Shown piece by piece: positions 1 through 6,023 of a stretch of DNA of 6,873 bases (positions are counted from its first letter, which is position 1; the number at the start of each line of letters is the position of its first letter). The notes under the pieces were generated by a model. The model was not told the origin of the DNA. It saw nothing but the letters and a program-made list of their open reading frames with translations, and did not search any database. The stretch is from Alphaproteobacteria bacterium (lineage in GTDB: Bacteria; Pseudomonadota; Alphaproteobacteria; RF32; CAG-239): NCBI GenBank assembly GCA_024408895.1, contig JAKSUO010000065.1:1-6873 (forward strand), in the 5' to 3' direction. The translations under genes and the position numbers were made by a program.

Positions 1-64
1 TATGATAGTGGCAGTGATACACGCAATTACTTTGTTTGCTATACTTTACTTCTTCCATAACCGC

Positions 65-93
65 ATTATAGCGCGAATATTTAGGATTGTCTA
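65..93 (-). promoter_or_regulatory. Leftward sigma70-type promoter
   Basis: On the minus strand TAGACA (93-88) is followed after exactly 17 bases by a perfect TATAAT (70-65). The predicted transcription start is near 58-59 and transcription would leave the window to the left. An ATG lies at 58-56, so the transcript could be leaderless, or the true gene may start beyond the edge. Six-base matches of this quality do occur by chance in AT-rich DNA, but the 17-bp spacing adds weight. Confidence 0.4.
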
Positions 94-96
94 CAT

Positions 97-116
97 CTAC
101 CTGCTCACGCAGGTAG
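97..116. repeat. Perfect 8-bp inverted repeat with 4-nt loop
   Basis: CTACCTGC, then TCAC, then GCAGGTAG, forms a perfect hairpin with four G-C pairs. No T run follows on either strand, so it is not a typical intrinsic terminator. It lies just upstream of the -35 box of the leftward promoter, where an operator could act, and could equally be an RNA structure at the end of a gene outside the window. Confidence 0.5.
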
Positions 117-137
117 TGTTACGTTCGAATCATAAAT

Positions 138-167
138 AAAAGCTTGCAAAAGAACTTGCAAGCTTTT
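138..167. terminator. Bidirectional intrinsic terminator after tRNA-Leu
   Basis: A 12-bp perfect stem (138-149 pairing with 156-167, core AGCTTGCAA) closes a 6-nt loop. It is flanked by A-rich sequence on the left and T-rich on the right, so transcripts from either side end in a U-rich tract. Lying 7 bases beyond the encoded CCA of the leftward tRNA, it most likely ends tRNA transcription. Read rightward, it would end any gene that enters from the left edge. Confidence 0.8.
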
Positions 168-174
168 TCGTTAT

Positions 175-259
175 TGGTAGGGCCGGGGAGAATCGAACTC
201 CCACTCCCGAGGGAACCAGATTTTGAGTCTGGCGCGTCTACCAGTTCCGCCACAACCCC
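175..259 (-). tRNA. tRNA-Leu, anticodon CAA (reads UUG)
   Basis: The minus strand folds as a class II tRNA of 85 nt including an encoded CCA (177-175). The acceptor stem GGGGTTG pairs with CGGCCCT, with G-U wobbles that include the first pair. The D arm carries AACTGGTAGAC, the anticodon stem CCAGA/TCTGG encloses the loop CTCAAAA, and a long variable arm is present. The T arm GGGAG-TTCGATT-CTCCC is canonical. The anticodon CAA lies at 225-223, the discriminator base is A as expected for leucine tRNA, and the long variable arm fits leucine. It stands alone, with a promoter upstream and a hairpin terminator downstream. UUG is used often in the neighbouring genes. Confidence 0.96.
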
Positions 260-272
260 ATAACGAGGATAG

Positions 273-301
273 TTATTACTATATTAATTTTTATACGTCA
301 A
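273..301 (-). promoter_or_regulatory. Likely promoter of tRNA-Leu
   Basis: On the minus strand TTGACG (301-296) precedes, after 17 bases, a weak -10 candidate TAATAA (278-273). The predicted start is near 266, a few bases before the mature tRNA 5' end at 259. The -35 box is convincing and the -10 box is poor. The position relative to the tRNA is the main support. Confidence 0.45.
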
Positions 302-401
302 TAGTTTTTTTGCATGTTATCAAAAAATTTGTGCATTTTTTTGCTTTTATTTTACAGAAAAGTGTGATATATTGCTTCACAGTTAATTTTAAAGAGGACA
401 A

Positions 402-1949
402 ATGGAAAATTTAGAGCATCAGGCATCTTTACTTTACAGCCAAAAGGAATATGCCAAGGCACTTGAGATTTATACACTGCTTTTACAGTCAAACAGCAAA
501 AGTGAAAATTATGCACTTTCGTGCGGCAACTGTTATGATGCACTCGGTGATAAAAATAAAGCCATAGAATTATACAATGACGCCTTGAAAATTAATCGGA
601 ATTCCGAAGGGGCGTATTTAAATCTTTCCACGATACATTATGAACTTCAAAATTTTGATGTTGCCGAAGAATATGCTCGCAAGGTTTTGAAAATTAACGA
701 TAAAAATATTGTCGCATGGCAAAATTTGGCCAATATCGCTTTTTGCCGTAATGATTATCAACAAGCGCTGCAATATTATCAGAAAATGTATGACTATAAC
801 AACAACAGTTATATTGCGATGATTAATATGGCTAATACATATTTCTGCCTTGAAAAATATGTGTTGGCGTTGGATTTTACTAAAAAAGCGTTGCAAAAAC
901 ATCCTTCAAGTGTTACGGCACATCTGCTGGCCGCTAATATTTATAATGCTATGGAGCGTTATGAAAAAGCGGTTGATATGTATATGCAGGTGTTGGAATT
1001 AGATAATACCAGAATAGATGTGCTCAGTTCTTTAAGTGATGCATATCGTGCGTTGAGCGATTGGGAAAATTGTGTGTTGTTTGCGTGGCGTTATCTTAAA
1101 AACACCCCTGAACCGAACAATGATTTGCAACTGGATTTCGGGTATTTGCTTTATGAATGCTATTCGGAAAAGAGTCAAAATTTGGCGCAAAAATTTGCTG
1201 AGAAATGGCTGAAATTCTTTCCGAATAATAAAATTGTGGTGCATATGGGAAATGCGTTGGTAAATGGCGGACTATTGCAGAATTCGGATGCGGAATTTAT
1301 TAAAGATACATTTAATGCTTTTGCTCCGGATTTTGATAAAACGCTGAGTGATTTAGAGTATCAGGCACCGACATTAATTGCTGAGGCTTTGCGCAAAAAT
1401 ATCAAAACCTCAATTTTTTCAAAATATTATATTTTGGATTTGGGGTGCGGTACCGGTTTGTGCGGAGAAAAAATCAAAAAATTTGCGGCACATAAAGGGT
1501 TAATCGGCGTAGATTTATCGGAAAAAATGCTGGAAATTGCCAAAGCCAAAAAAATTTATGCCGAACTGATTTGTGATGATATATGTCATTATTTAGAAAA
1601 CAGTAATGCTTTTTACGATATTATAACAACTTCGGATGTTTTAACTTATTTCGGTGATTTAACAAAGGTGTTTGTGCGTGTGGCACGAAGTTTAACGCCG
1701 AACGGCATTTTTGCGTTTACCTTTACCGAAAATGACATCAATAAAAATGATTTCTTTTTGGCACCGAGCAGTCGTTTTGTACACAGTGTTTCTTATGTTG
1801 AACGCGTGTTGAAAGGCGCCGGTTTGCGACATATTCATTTTGAGCCGAGCATATTGCGCAATGAAGCGGACCATCCTGTGTATGGTTATGTTGTTTTGGC
1901 GCGTAAGCCTGATTTGAAAAAAGTGGCGGAAGGTCAAAAACAGGCATGA
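402..1949 (+). CDS. TPR-repeat SAM-dependent methyltransferase (COG4976-like)
   Basis: The 515-residue protein has two parts. Residues 1-235 form tandem TPR helices (repeats near 3-30, 36-66, 70-100, 104-134, 138-168, 172-202 and 206-235, with typical A/G-Y-A spacing). A helical linker follows, then a class I methyltransferase domain from about 305 to 502. Motif I is DLGCGTG (346-352), D371 in GVDLS is the expected SAM ribose-binding acid, D392-D393 lie where the adenine is contacted, and SDVLTYFGDL (411-420) is motif IV. The pre-domain segment FAPDFDKTL and the C-terminal HSVSYV and PVYGYVVLARK match my memory of the predicted TPR-methyltransferase family COG4976, whose substrate is unknown. 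There is no signal peptide, so it should be cytoplasmic. AGAGGA (393-398) supports the start. Its stop overlaps the next start by 4 nt, implying translational coupling. The fold is confident; the substrate is not inferable. Confidence 0.9.
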   Translation: MENLEHQASLLYSQKEYAKALEIYTLLLQSNSKSENYALSCGNCYDALGDKNKAIELYNDALKINRNSEGAYLNLSTIHYELQNFDVAEEYARKVLKINDKNIVAWQNLANIAFCRNDYQQALQYYQKMYDYNNNSYIAMINMANTYFCLEKYVLALDFTKKALQKHPSSVTAHLLAANIYNAMERYEKAVDMYMQVLELDNTRIDVLSSLSDAYRALSDWENCVLFAWRYLKNTPEPNNDLQLDFGYLLYECYSEKSQNLAQKFAEKWLKFFPNNKIVVHMGNALVNGGLLQNSDAEFIKDTFNAFAPDFDKTLSDLEYQAPTLIAEALRKNIKTSIFSKYYILDLGCGTGLCGEKIKKFAAHKGLIGVDLSEKMLEIAKAKKIYAELICDDICHYLENSNAFYDIITTSDVLTYFGDLTKVFVRVARSLTPNGIFAFTFTENDINKNDFFLAPSSRFVHSVSYVERVLKGAGLRHIHFEPSILRNEADHPVYGYVVLARKPDLKKVAEGQKQA

Positions 1950-2635
1950 ACATCAAAAAAATCATTTGTTATACAATTGTTTTTTTGTTTATTGCTTTGC
2001 CGTGCTTCTCTCTTGAATCCGCGATTAAAAATCGTGCTTTCAATGCTCCGAAAAATATCAGTCAAAACAAATATTCTTTAACACATTATCTGACAAAACC
2101 ATATAGTGAAGACTATGAAAAACTGGAGGTCATCGCTTATTGGATTTCATCTCATATTGCTTATGACGAATATAAATACAATAAAGGTGTTGTGAACTAC
2201 AAAGAGCTGAATTATAAATATGATATCTTAAAACGTCGTGCGGGAATTTGCGGCGATTTTGCGCAACTTTTTTCCGATATGGCACACATTGCCGGCGTTG
2301 GAAAAGTGAAAGTGGTAAGCGGTTATGTGTTGCATAATCAAGGAATCGTCAAAAGAAAATATCGTCAAAGAGATGTCGCCGGTGTTGCCGGTCATGCGTG
2401 GAATGAGGTGCAAATAAAAGGGCGCAAGTTTTATGTGGATACAACTTTTATGGCCCGTGATACGGTTACACCGCAGAGAAGAGCGACTTCGCTTAATCAC
2501 AAGTTTGCGTTGAATAAAAACGGCAGACAAAATAATGTAAATGAAAATGTCAATGAGTTCTTTTTTGATTTTACGCCGAAAGCCGAACTCAAAAAATATA
2601 AGATGATACATTTACAGGATAAATTTATCAAATAA
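1946..2635 (+). CDS. Secreted transglutaminase-like (papain-fold) protein
   Basis: The 229-residue protein begins with a basic and then hydrophobic signal peptide (residues 1 to about 22, likely cut after CFS; ALPC does not fit a lipobox). The mature part is a transglutaminase-like domain. C102 in RAGICGDFAQLF, H150 in AGHAWNEV and D165 in YVDTTF form the expected Cys-His-Asp triad. The C-terminal stretch with EFFFDFTPK and MIHLQDKF recalls the tail of bacterial relatives of the kyphoscoliosis/Cyk3 peptidase group. By analogy it may act as a protease, amidase or cross-linking enzyme in the periplasm, or be non-enzymatic; the substrate is unknown. The ATG overlaps the preceding stop as ATGA, and GGAAGG lies upstream inside the methyltransferase gene, so the two form one operon. 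The stop codon lies at the base of a hairpin. Domain assignment is confident, role is not. Confidence 0.88.
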   Translation: MNIKKIICYTIVFLFIALPCFSLESAIKNRAFNAPKNISQNKYSLTHYLTKPYSEDYEKLEVIAYWISSHIAYDEYKYNKGVVNYKELNYKYDILKRRAGICGDFAQLFSDMAHIAGVGKVKVVSGYVLHNQGIVKRKYRQRDVAGVAGHAWNEVQIKGRKFYVDTTFMARDTVTPQRRATSLNHKFALNKNGRQNNVNENVNEFFFDFTPKAELKKYKMIHLQDKFIK

Positions 2636-2673
2636 CATCAGCTTCAATACGGATAATGTTGAAGCCGATGTTA
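2633..2673 (+). terminator. Hairpin at the end of the methyltransferase/transglutaminase operon
   Basis: A 15-position stem with a single A/C mismatch (2633-2647 with 2659-2673, core GCTTCAA/TTGAAGC) encloses an 11-nt loop and begins at the stop codon. No T run follows, so it is not a textbook intrinsic terminator. It may end transcription weakly or protect the 3' end of the mRNA. Confidence 0.45.
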
Positions 2674-2682
2674 ATGGGCTTA

Positions 2683-2711
2683 TTGACAAGATATCCCAAA
2701 TATTGTACTTT
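2683..2711 (+). promoter_or_regulatory. Candidate promoter of glgX
   Basis: A perfect TTGACA (2683-2688) is followed after 17 bases by a weak -10 TACTTT (2706-2711). A better -10 hexamer, TATACT (2711-2716), lies 22 bases away, which is too far for normal spacing. The transcript would start about 20-30 bases before the glgX ATG. The -35 box is the strongest part of the case. Confidence 0.4.
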
Positions 2712-2722
2712 ATACTAAAGTA
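2706..2722. promoter_or_regulatory. Operator-like dyad in the glgX promoter
   Basis: TACTTTA, then TAC, then TAAAGTA is a perfect 7-bp inverted repeat with a 3-bp centre. It covers the -10 candidates and the probable start of transcription, where a dimeric repressor would block initiation. No regulator gene lies nearby and I do not recognise the site. AT-rich dyads of this size can arise by chance. Confidence 0.35.
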
Positions 2723-2744
2723 TTGGTATTGTGAATGGTGAGTT

Positions 2745-4850
2745 ATGGCAAAAGAAATTCCGTTTGGAGTCAGTAAACAAAATCAAGCAACATTATTTGC
2801 CGTTTTTTCGGAACATGCTCAAAAAATTGAGTTGTGTTTGTTTTCGGATGATGAAAAAGAGGAAAAAAGGATTCCCTTGATAAGAGGGGAAAATGGCGTT
2901 TGGGCGGTGGCTTTGGATAATATCAGAGCCGGACAGAAATACGGCTATCGTGCGCACGGGGAGTTTGCGCCGGAAAAAGGATTATTTTTTAACCCGCATA
3001 AGCTTTTGATAGATCCATTTGCTAAAGATTTATCTTCATCATTGAAAGATTGGGAAGATCCGGCAATTTCCTTAACCAATGATATGGATAGTGCGTATGC
3101 CGTTCCAAAATCGGTAGTTGTCTTTGATAATTCAGATGAAGATGCGAAAAAGTATCCGTATTTGCACCAAAATCCGCATACGGCGTGGAAAGATACGATT
3201 ATTTATGAAGCAAATGTGAAAGGGTTTTCTGCCGAACATCCGGATTTGCCTAAAGAAATCAGAGGTAAATTTCTGGCTTTTGCGCATCCGGAAATTATTC
3301 AATATTTAAAATCGCTCGGTGTAACGCATTTGGAGCTTATGCCCGTAATGACAACTTGCGGTGGTTTGCAGCTTAAAAAAGAAAAGGGGTTGAGTGATTA
3401 TTGGGGCTATAATCCGATTAATCACTTTGCTTTTGATAAGCGCTATGGTACACGCGAAGATTTCAAAAAAATGGTTAATGAATTACACAAAGCCGGTATA
3501 GAAGTTGGCTTGGATGTTGTATATAATCACTCCGGCGAGTTTGGTGCCGAGCATAATTTGCTTTCATATAAGGGGTTGGATGCGCCAAGCTATTATCGGA
3601 TGATGCCGGAGGGAAAGTTCATTAATACCACCGGTTGTGGAAACAGTATGGATACCAATACATTTATGATGGGGCGTCTGCTTTCAGATTCATTAAACTA
3701 TCTTATTCGTGACATGGGTGTTGACGGTTTTAGATTTGATTTGGCCGGAGATTGTGCTTTGGACGGCAACACACATTTTGACACCAATGGTCAATTTATG
3801 CGGATTATTCGTAAAATATCTAAAGAGCATGGGGTTAAAATCAGTGGCGAACCTTGGAGTGCTTCGGGCGGTTATTATCGTGGCAATATGAAAGGTATGA
3901 TGGAGTGGAATGATAAGCATGAAGCGGCTGTTCGCAGTTTTTATCGCGGTGATGAATGGGTTGTCGGAGAACTTGCCGGTCATATTTCCGGCGGCGAAGG
4001 TTTGTGGTATGGGCAAAAAACTTCAAAATATGTGCGCTATGTTGCTGCGCACGATGGTTTTACCGCGTATGATGTCGTTAATTATAACGAAAAAAATAAC
4101 TGGGCGAATAATGAAAATAATCATGACGGCAATAACAATAATCACTCGTCGGTTTCGCCAAATAAAGAAATTGCGTTTCGCCGCCTTAAGTCTATGATGT
4201 CGGCTAATATTTTGTCGCGCGGTGTTCCGATGATTTGTGCCGGTGATGAGTTGGCGCGCACCCAAAAAGGAAATAATAATGCTTATTGTCAAGATAATGA
4301 ATTAACTTGGTTGAAATGGAAAAATTTTTCCAAAGAGCAACGATATTTATATATACATATTCGCAAATTGACGGCTTTGCGTGCCATGCATCCGAGTTTT
4401 GCCAATTTGGATGTTTTTTGTGGTGAAATCGTTCCATCAAACGGACGTAAAGATATTGAGTGGATACGGCCGGACGGGCAGGAAATGCAAAGCTGTGATT
4501 GGAATAATCCGCGTAATCATATTTTGGCCTGTGTCATTAATGGCAAGAACGGTGAAATTTCTAAAAATCCGGCATCCAATAAAAATTCTGATGATGATTT
4601 TATGATTTTGATGTGCGGGAATACATACGGGGTTGCTGATTTTAAATTACCGATACCGCCGAATAAACAAAAATGGGAACTTGTATTTGATACAACCGGT
4701 AAGCATAAGCAAATCAACGATAATGAAACATATAGTTTAGAGCCGTATAGTTATGTATTGCTTATCAGTCGTGATTCCGATAAGACAAATGAACGTGCCA
4801 AGCAACAGCAAAACAAAATATTAAAGGCACAAATCGCCAAAACATATTAA
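2745..4850 (+). CDS. glgX: Glycogen debranching enzyme GlgX (isoamylase type, GH13)
   Basis: The 701-residue enzyme should hydrolyse alpha-1,6 branch points of phosphorylase-trimmed glycogen in the cytoplasm. Residues 4-100 form a CBM48-like N-terminal domain (LFAVFSEHAQKIELCLF) and about 145-550 the GH13 barrel. Conserved regions are DVVYNH (257-262), GFRFD with nucleophile D332, GEPW with acid/base E369, and HDGFT with D437 as the third carboxylate. GDELARTQKGNNNAYCQDNE (500-519) is a GlgX/isoamylase hallmark. A beta-sandwich domain follows to about 675, then a hydrophilic tail of about 25 residues (SDKTNERAKQQQ...). The usual AEPWD motif reads GEPWS, and the segment after the catalytic Glu and the Asn-rich loop (450-468) are somewhat diverged, but all three catalytic residues are present. 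The start gives the normal family N-terminus; GGTGAG (2737-2742) is an SD only 2 nt away, unusually close. No other glg gene is adjacent. Confidence 0.95.
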   Translation: MAKEIPFGVSKQNQATLFAVFSEHAQKIELCLFSDDEKEEKRIPLIRGENGVWAVALDNIRAGQKYGYRAHGEFAPEKGLFFNPHKLLIDPFAKDLSSSLKDWEDPAISLTNDMDSAYAVPKSVVVFDNSDEDAKKYPYLHQNPHTAWKDTIIYEANVKGFSAEHPDLPKEIRGKFLAFAHPEIIQYLKSLGVTHLELMPVMTTCGGLQLKKEKGLSDYWGYNPINHFAFDKRYGTREDFKKMVNELHKAGIEVGLDVVYNHSGEFGAEHNLLSYKGLDAPSYYRMMPEGKFINTTGCGNSMDTNTFMMGRLLSDSLNYLIRDMGVDGFRFDLAGDCALDGNTHFDTNGQFMRIIRKISKEHGVKISGEPWSASGGYYRGNMKGMMEWNDKHEAAVRSFYRGDEWVVGELAGHISGGEGLWYGQKTSKYVRYVAAHDGFTAYDVVNYNEKNNWANNENNHDGNNNNHSSVSPNKEIAFRRLKSMMSANILSRGVPMICAGDELARTQKGNNNAYCQDNELTWLKWKNFSKEQRYLYIHIRKLTALRAMHPSFANLDVFCGEIVPSNGRKDIEWIRPDGQEMQSCDWNNPRNHILACVINGKNGEISKNPASNKNSDDDFMILMCGNTYGVADFKLPIPPNKQKWELVFDTTGKHKQINDNETYSLEPYSYVLLISRDSDKTNERAKQQQNKILKAQIAKTY

Positions 4851-4858
4851 TTAAAGAC

Positions 4859-4887
4859 TTGTCAAGAATTTTGATATGCGTTATAAG
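4859..4887 (+). promoter_or_regulatory. Probable galE promoter
   Basis: TTGTCA (4859-4864) is followed after 17 bases by TATAAG (4882-4887), each matching consensus at five of six positions. A start near 4894 would give a leader of about 30 nt ending in the galE SD. With no terminator visible after glgX, readthrough from glgX could also contribute. Confidence 0.5.
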
Positions 4888-4910
4888 AAGTGTATTAAGT
4901 ATCACAAGTT

Positions 4911-4916
4911 GGGGGA
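4911..4916 (+). promoter_or_regulatory. Ribosome-binding site of galE
   Basis: GGGGGA lies 6 bases before the ATG at 4923, the best-spaced Shine-Dalgarno sequence in the window. It fixes the galE start, which also gives an N-terminus beginning directly at the first Rossmann strand, as is normal for this enzyme. Confidence 0.7.
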
Positions 4917-4922
4917 ATTTAT

Positions 4923-5891
4923 ATGATTTTAGTTATGGGAGGCGCGGGTTATATCGGTTCGCACACTGTCAAACATTTATTGGATAACGGCTATGAGGTG
5001 GTTGTTGCCGATAATTTGATATACGGACATCGTGAAGCGGTTGATAAACGGGCGCAGTTTGTGCTCGCTGATTTAGCGGATATAGAATCTCTTGAACAGT
5101 TATTTCAAAATCATAAAATTGATGCTGTTGTGCATTTTGCCGCATTTGCCTATGTGGGGGAAAGTGTTGAAGCACCGGAGAAATATTATTACAACAACGT
5201 TGTCGGCACGCTGAACTTGTTAAAAATTATGTTGGCTCACGGGGTGAAAAAAATCGTTTTTTCCAGCACTTGCGCAACCTATGGCGAGCCGCATTATACG
5301 CCGATTGATGAAAAGCATAATCAAACTCCGATTAATCCGTATGGACGCTCAAAGTTGATGATAGAACAAATATTTGCTGATTATGAAAAATCTTACGGAC
5401 TTCAATACATTGCGTTGAGATATTTCAATGCGGCGGGGTGTTCTGCCGACGGTTCAATCGGTGAAAGCCATATGCCGGAAACGCATTTAATTCCTCTTGT
5501 GTTACAAGCAATCAGCGGTCAGCATCAAAATATTAAAGTTTTCGGCTCGGATTATGATACACCGGACGGCACTTGTATTCGTGATTATATTCATGTTGAA
5601 GATTTGGCCTTAGCTCATCGTTTGGCTTTGGAAAAACTCGGACAATTTAGCGGGTGTATCAATCTTGGCACGGGTGTCGGCACGTCGGTTAAAGAAATAA
5701 TCATCGCTGCCGAGGAAGTAAGCCACAAGAAATGTCCGGTTGAATACGTTTCGCGTCGTGCGGGTGATCCGGCTCGGTTATTTGCTGACAATCGCAAAGC
5801 AAAGGAAATTTTGGGATGGTATCCGAAATATATTGATATTAAAGAAATTATTCGGACAGCTTGGAACTGGGAACTAAATCGCAAGTATTAA
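4923..5891 (+). CDS. galE: UDP-glucose 4-epimerase
   Basis: This 322-residue cytoplasmic SDR-family enzyme interconverts UDP-glucose and UDP-galactose with bound NAD, supplying galactosyl donors for surface polysaccharides or feeding galactose into glycolysis. The NAD-binding GGAGYIGSH is at residues 6-14, D30 in VVADN fits NAD specificity, and FSSTCATYGEP (113-123) carries the catalytic Ser/Thr, here T116 as in ExoB-type and many other GalE proteins. NPYGRSK (138-144) contains Y140 and K144 of the YxxxK pair. RYFNAAG (166-172), DTPDGTCIRDYIHV (212-225), NLGTG (247-251) and RRAGDPA (278-284) are typical sugar-nucleotide-binding segments. The length is normal for ExoB-like epimerases and slightly shorter than the E. 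coli enzyme. It has its own promoter and SD. With no gal or polysaccharide operon visible, the physiological pathway is undecided. A related 4-epimerase specificity such as UDP-GlcNAc or UDP-xylose cannot be fully excluded. Confidence 0.95.
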   Translation: MILVMGGAGYIGSHTVKHLLDNGYEVVVADNLIYGHREAVDKRAQFVLADLADIESLEQLFQNHKIDAVVHFAAFAYVGESVEAPEKYYYNNVVGTLNLLKIMLAHGVKKIVFSSTCATYGEPHYTPIDEKHNQTPINPYGRSKLMIEQIFADYEKSYGLQYIALRYFNAAGCSADGSIGESHMPETHLIPLVLQAISGQHQNIKVFGSDYDTPDGTCIRDYIHVEDLALAHRLALEKLGQFSGCINLGTGVGTSVKEIIIAAEEVSHKKCPVEYVSRRAGDPARLFADNRKAKEILGWYPKYIDIKEIIRTAWNWELNRKY

Positions 5892-5920
5892 AAACATTAA
5901 TTTATTTGAAATAAACAATC

Positions 5921-5949
5921 TTGACAAACAGATAATTTGTGTCTACAAT
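5921..5949 (+). promoter_or_regulatory. Strong sigma70-type promoter of the membrane-protein gene
   Basis: A perfect TTGACA (5921-5926) is separated by 17 bases from TACAAT (5944-5949), which differs from consensus at one position. A C before the -35 (CTTGACA) fits the alphaproteobacterial preference. The start should be near 5956, giving a leader of about 68 nt before the ATG at 6024. It is the best promoter match in the window. Confidence 0.75.
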
Positions 5950-5994
5950 CAGTGCTATAAATGTATTATTAATTTTTTTATTAACTTGTAATTC

Positions 5995-6011
5995 CCGTGC
6001 ACAGGACACGG
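5995..6011 (+). promoter_or_regulatory. Small hairpin in the leader of the membrane-protein gene
   Basis: CCGTG (5995-5999) and CACGG (6007-6011) pair around a 7-nt loop, CACAGGA, which holds the only AGGA in the leader. Its last base is 12 nt before the ATG at 6024. Folding would sequester the SD-like purines, so a translational effect is conceivable. A 5-bp stem is weak evidence. Confidence 0.3.
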
Positions 6012-6023
6012 ATAATAATTATT

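Larger units (their letters stand above)
1..137. other. Left edge, no certain gene; two competing short open frames
   Basis: No gene can be assigned with confidence. On the plus strand a frame is open from position 2 to a TAA at 137-139. It would encode a 45-residue hydrophobic tail ending ...VVLRSNHK, and its stop touches the terminator hairpin as in two other genes here, but it is rich in ATA and other codons uncommon in the neighbouring genes. On the minus strand a frame is open from 118 leftward off the window, after a TAA at 119-121. It is hydrophilic, its codons look more like the neighbours', and its first ATG is at 58-56, six bases past a TATAAT box. The minus reading could be the start of a leaderless gene running out of the window; the plus reading could be the end of a membrane protein. 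Both are too short to decide. Confidence 0.3.

Noticed and set aside
2..139. Plus-strand hydrophobic open frame of 45 codons ending at the left terminator
   Set aside because: Codon choice (many ATA, plus AGG, CTC and CTG) is unlike the neighbouring genes, and the region carries a good opposing promoter. Kept only as an alternative reading of the left edge.
330..390. Promoter for the methyltransferase operon
   Set aside because: Several TT-rich hexamers and a TATATT exist, but no pair has both acceptable sequence and 16-18 bp spacing. A promoter must lie here or upstream, but I cannot place it.
223..414. Plus-strand 63-codon open frame across tRNA-Leu and its promoter
   Set aside because: It runs antisense through the tRNA gene, has no SD and overlaps the convincing methyltransferase start.
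402..1110. Repeated similar codon patterns suggesting DNA repeats
   Set aside because: The periodicity is at protein level (34-residue TPR units). The DNA copies are too diverged to be a nucleotide repeat.
4125..4145. AAT-rich stretch that looks like a short tandem repeat
   Set aside because: It encodes the Asn-rich loop normally conserved in GlgX after HDGFT and is explained by the protein.
3693..4292. Several open frames of 60-107 codons on both strands inside glgX
   Set aside because: They are shadow frames of the debranching enzyme, whose catalytic motifs occur in order throughout. None has an SD or a plausible protein composition.
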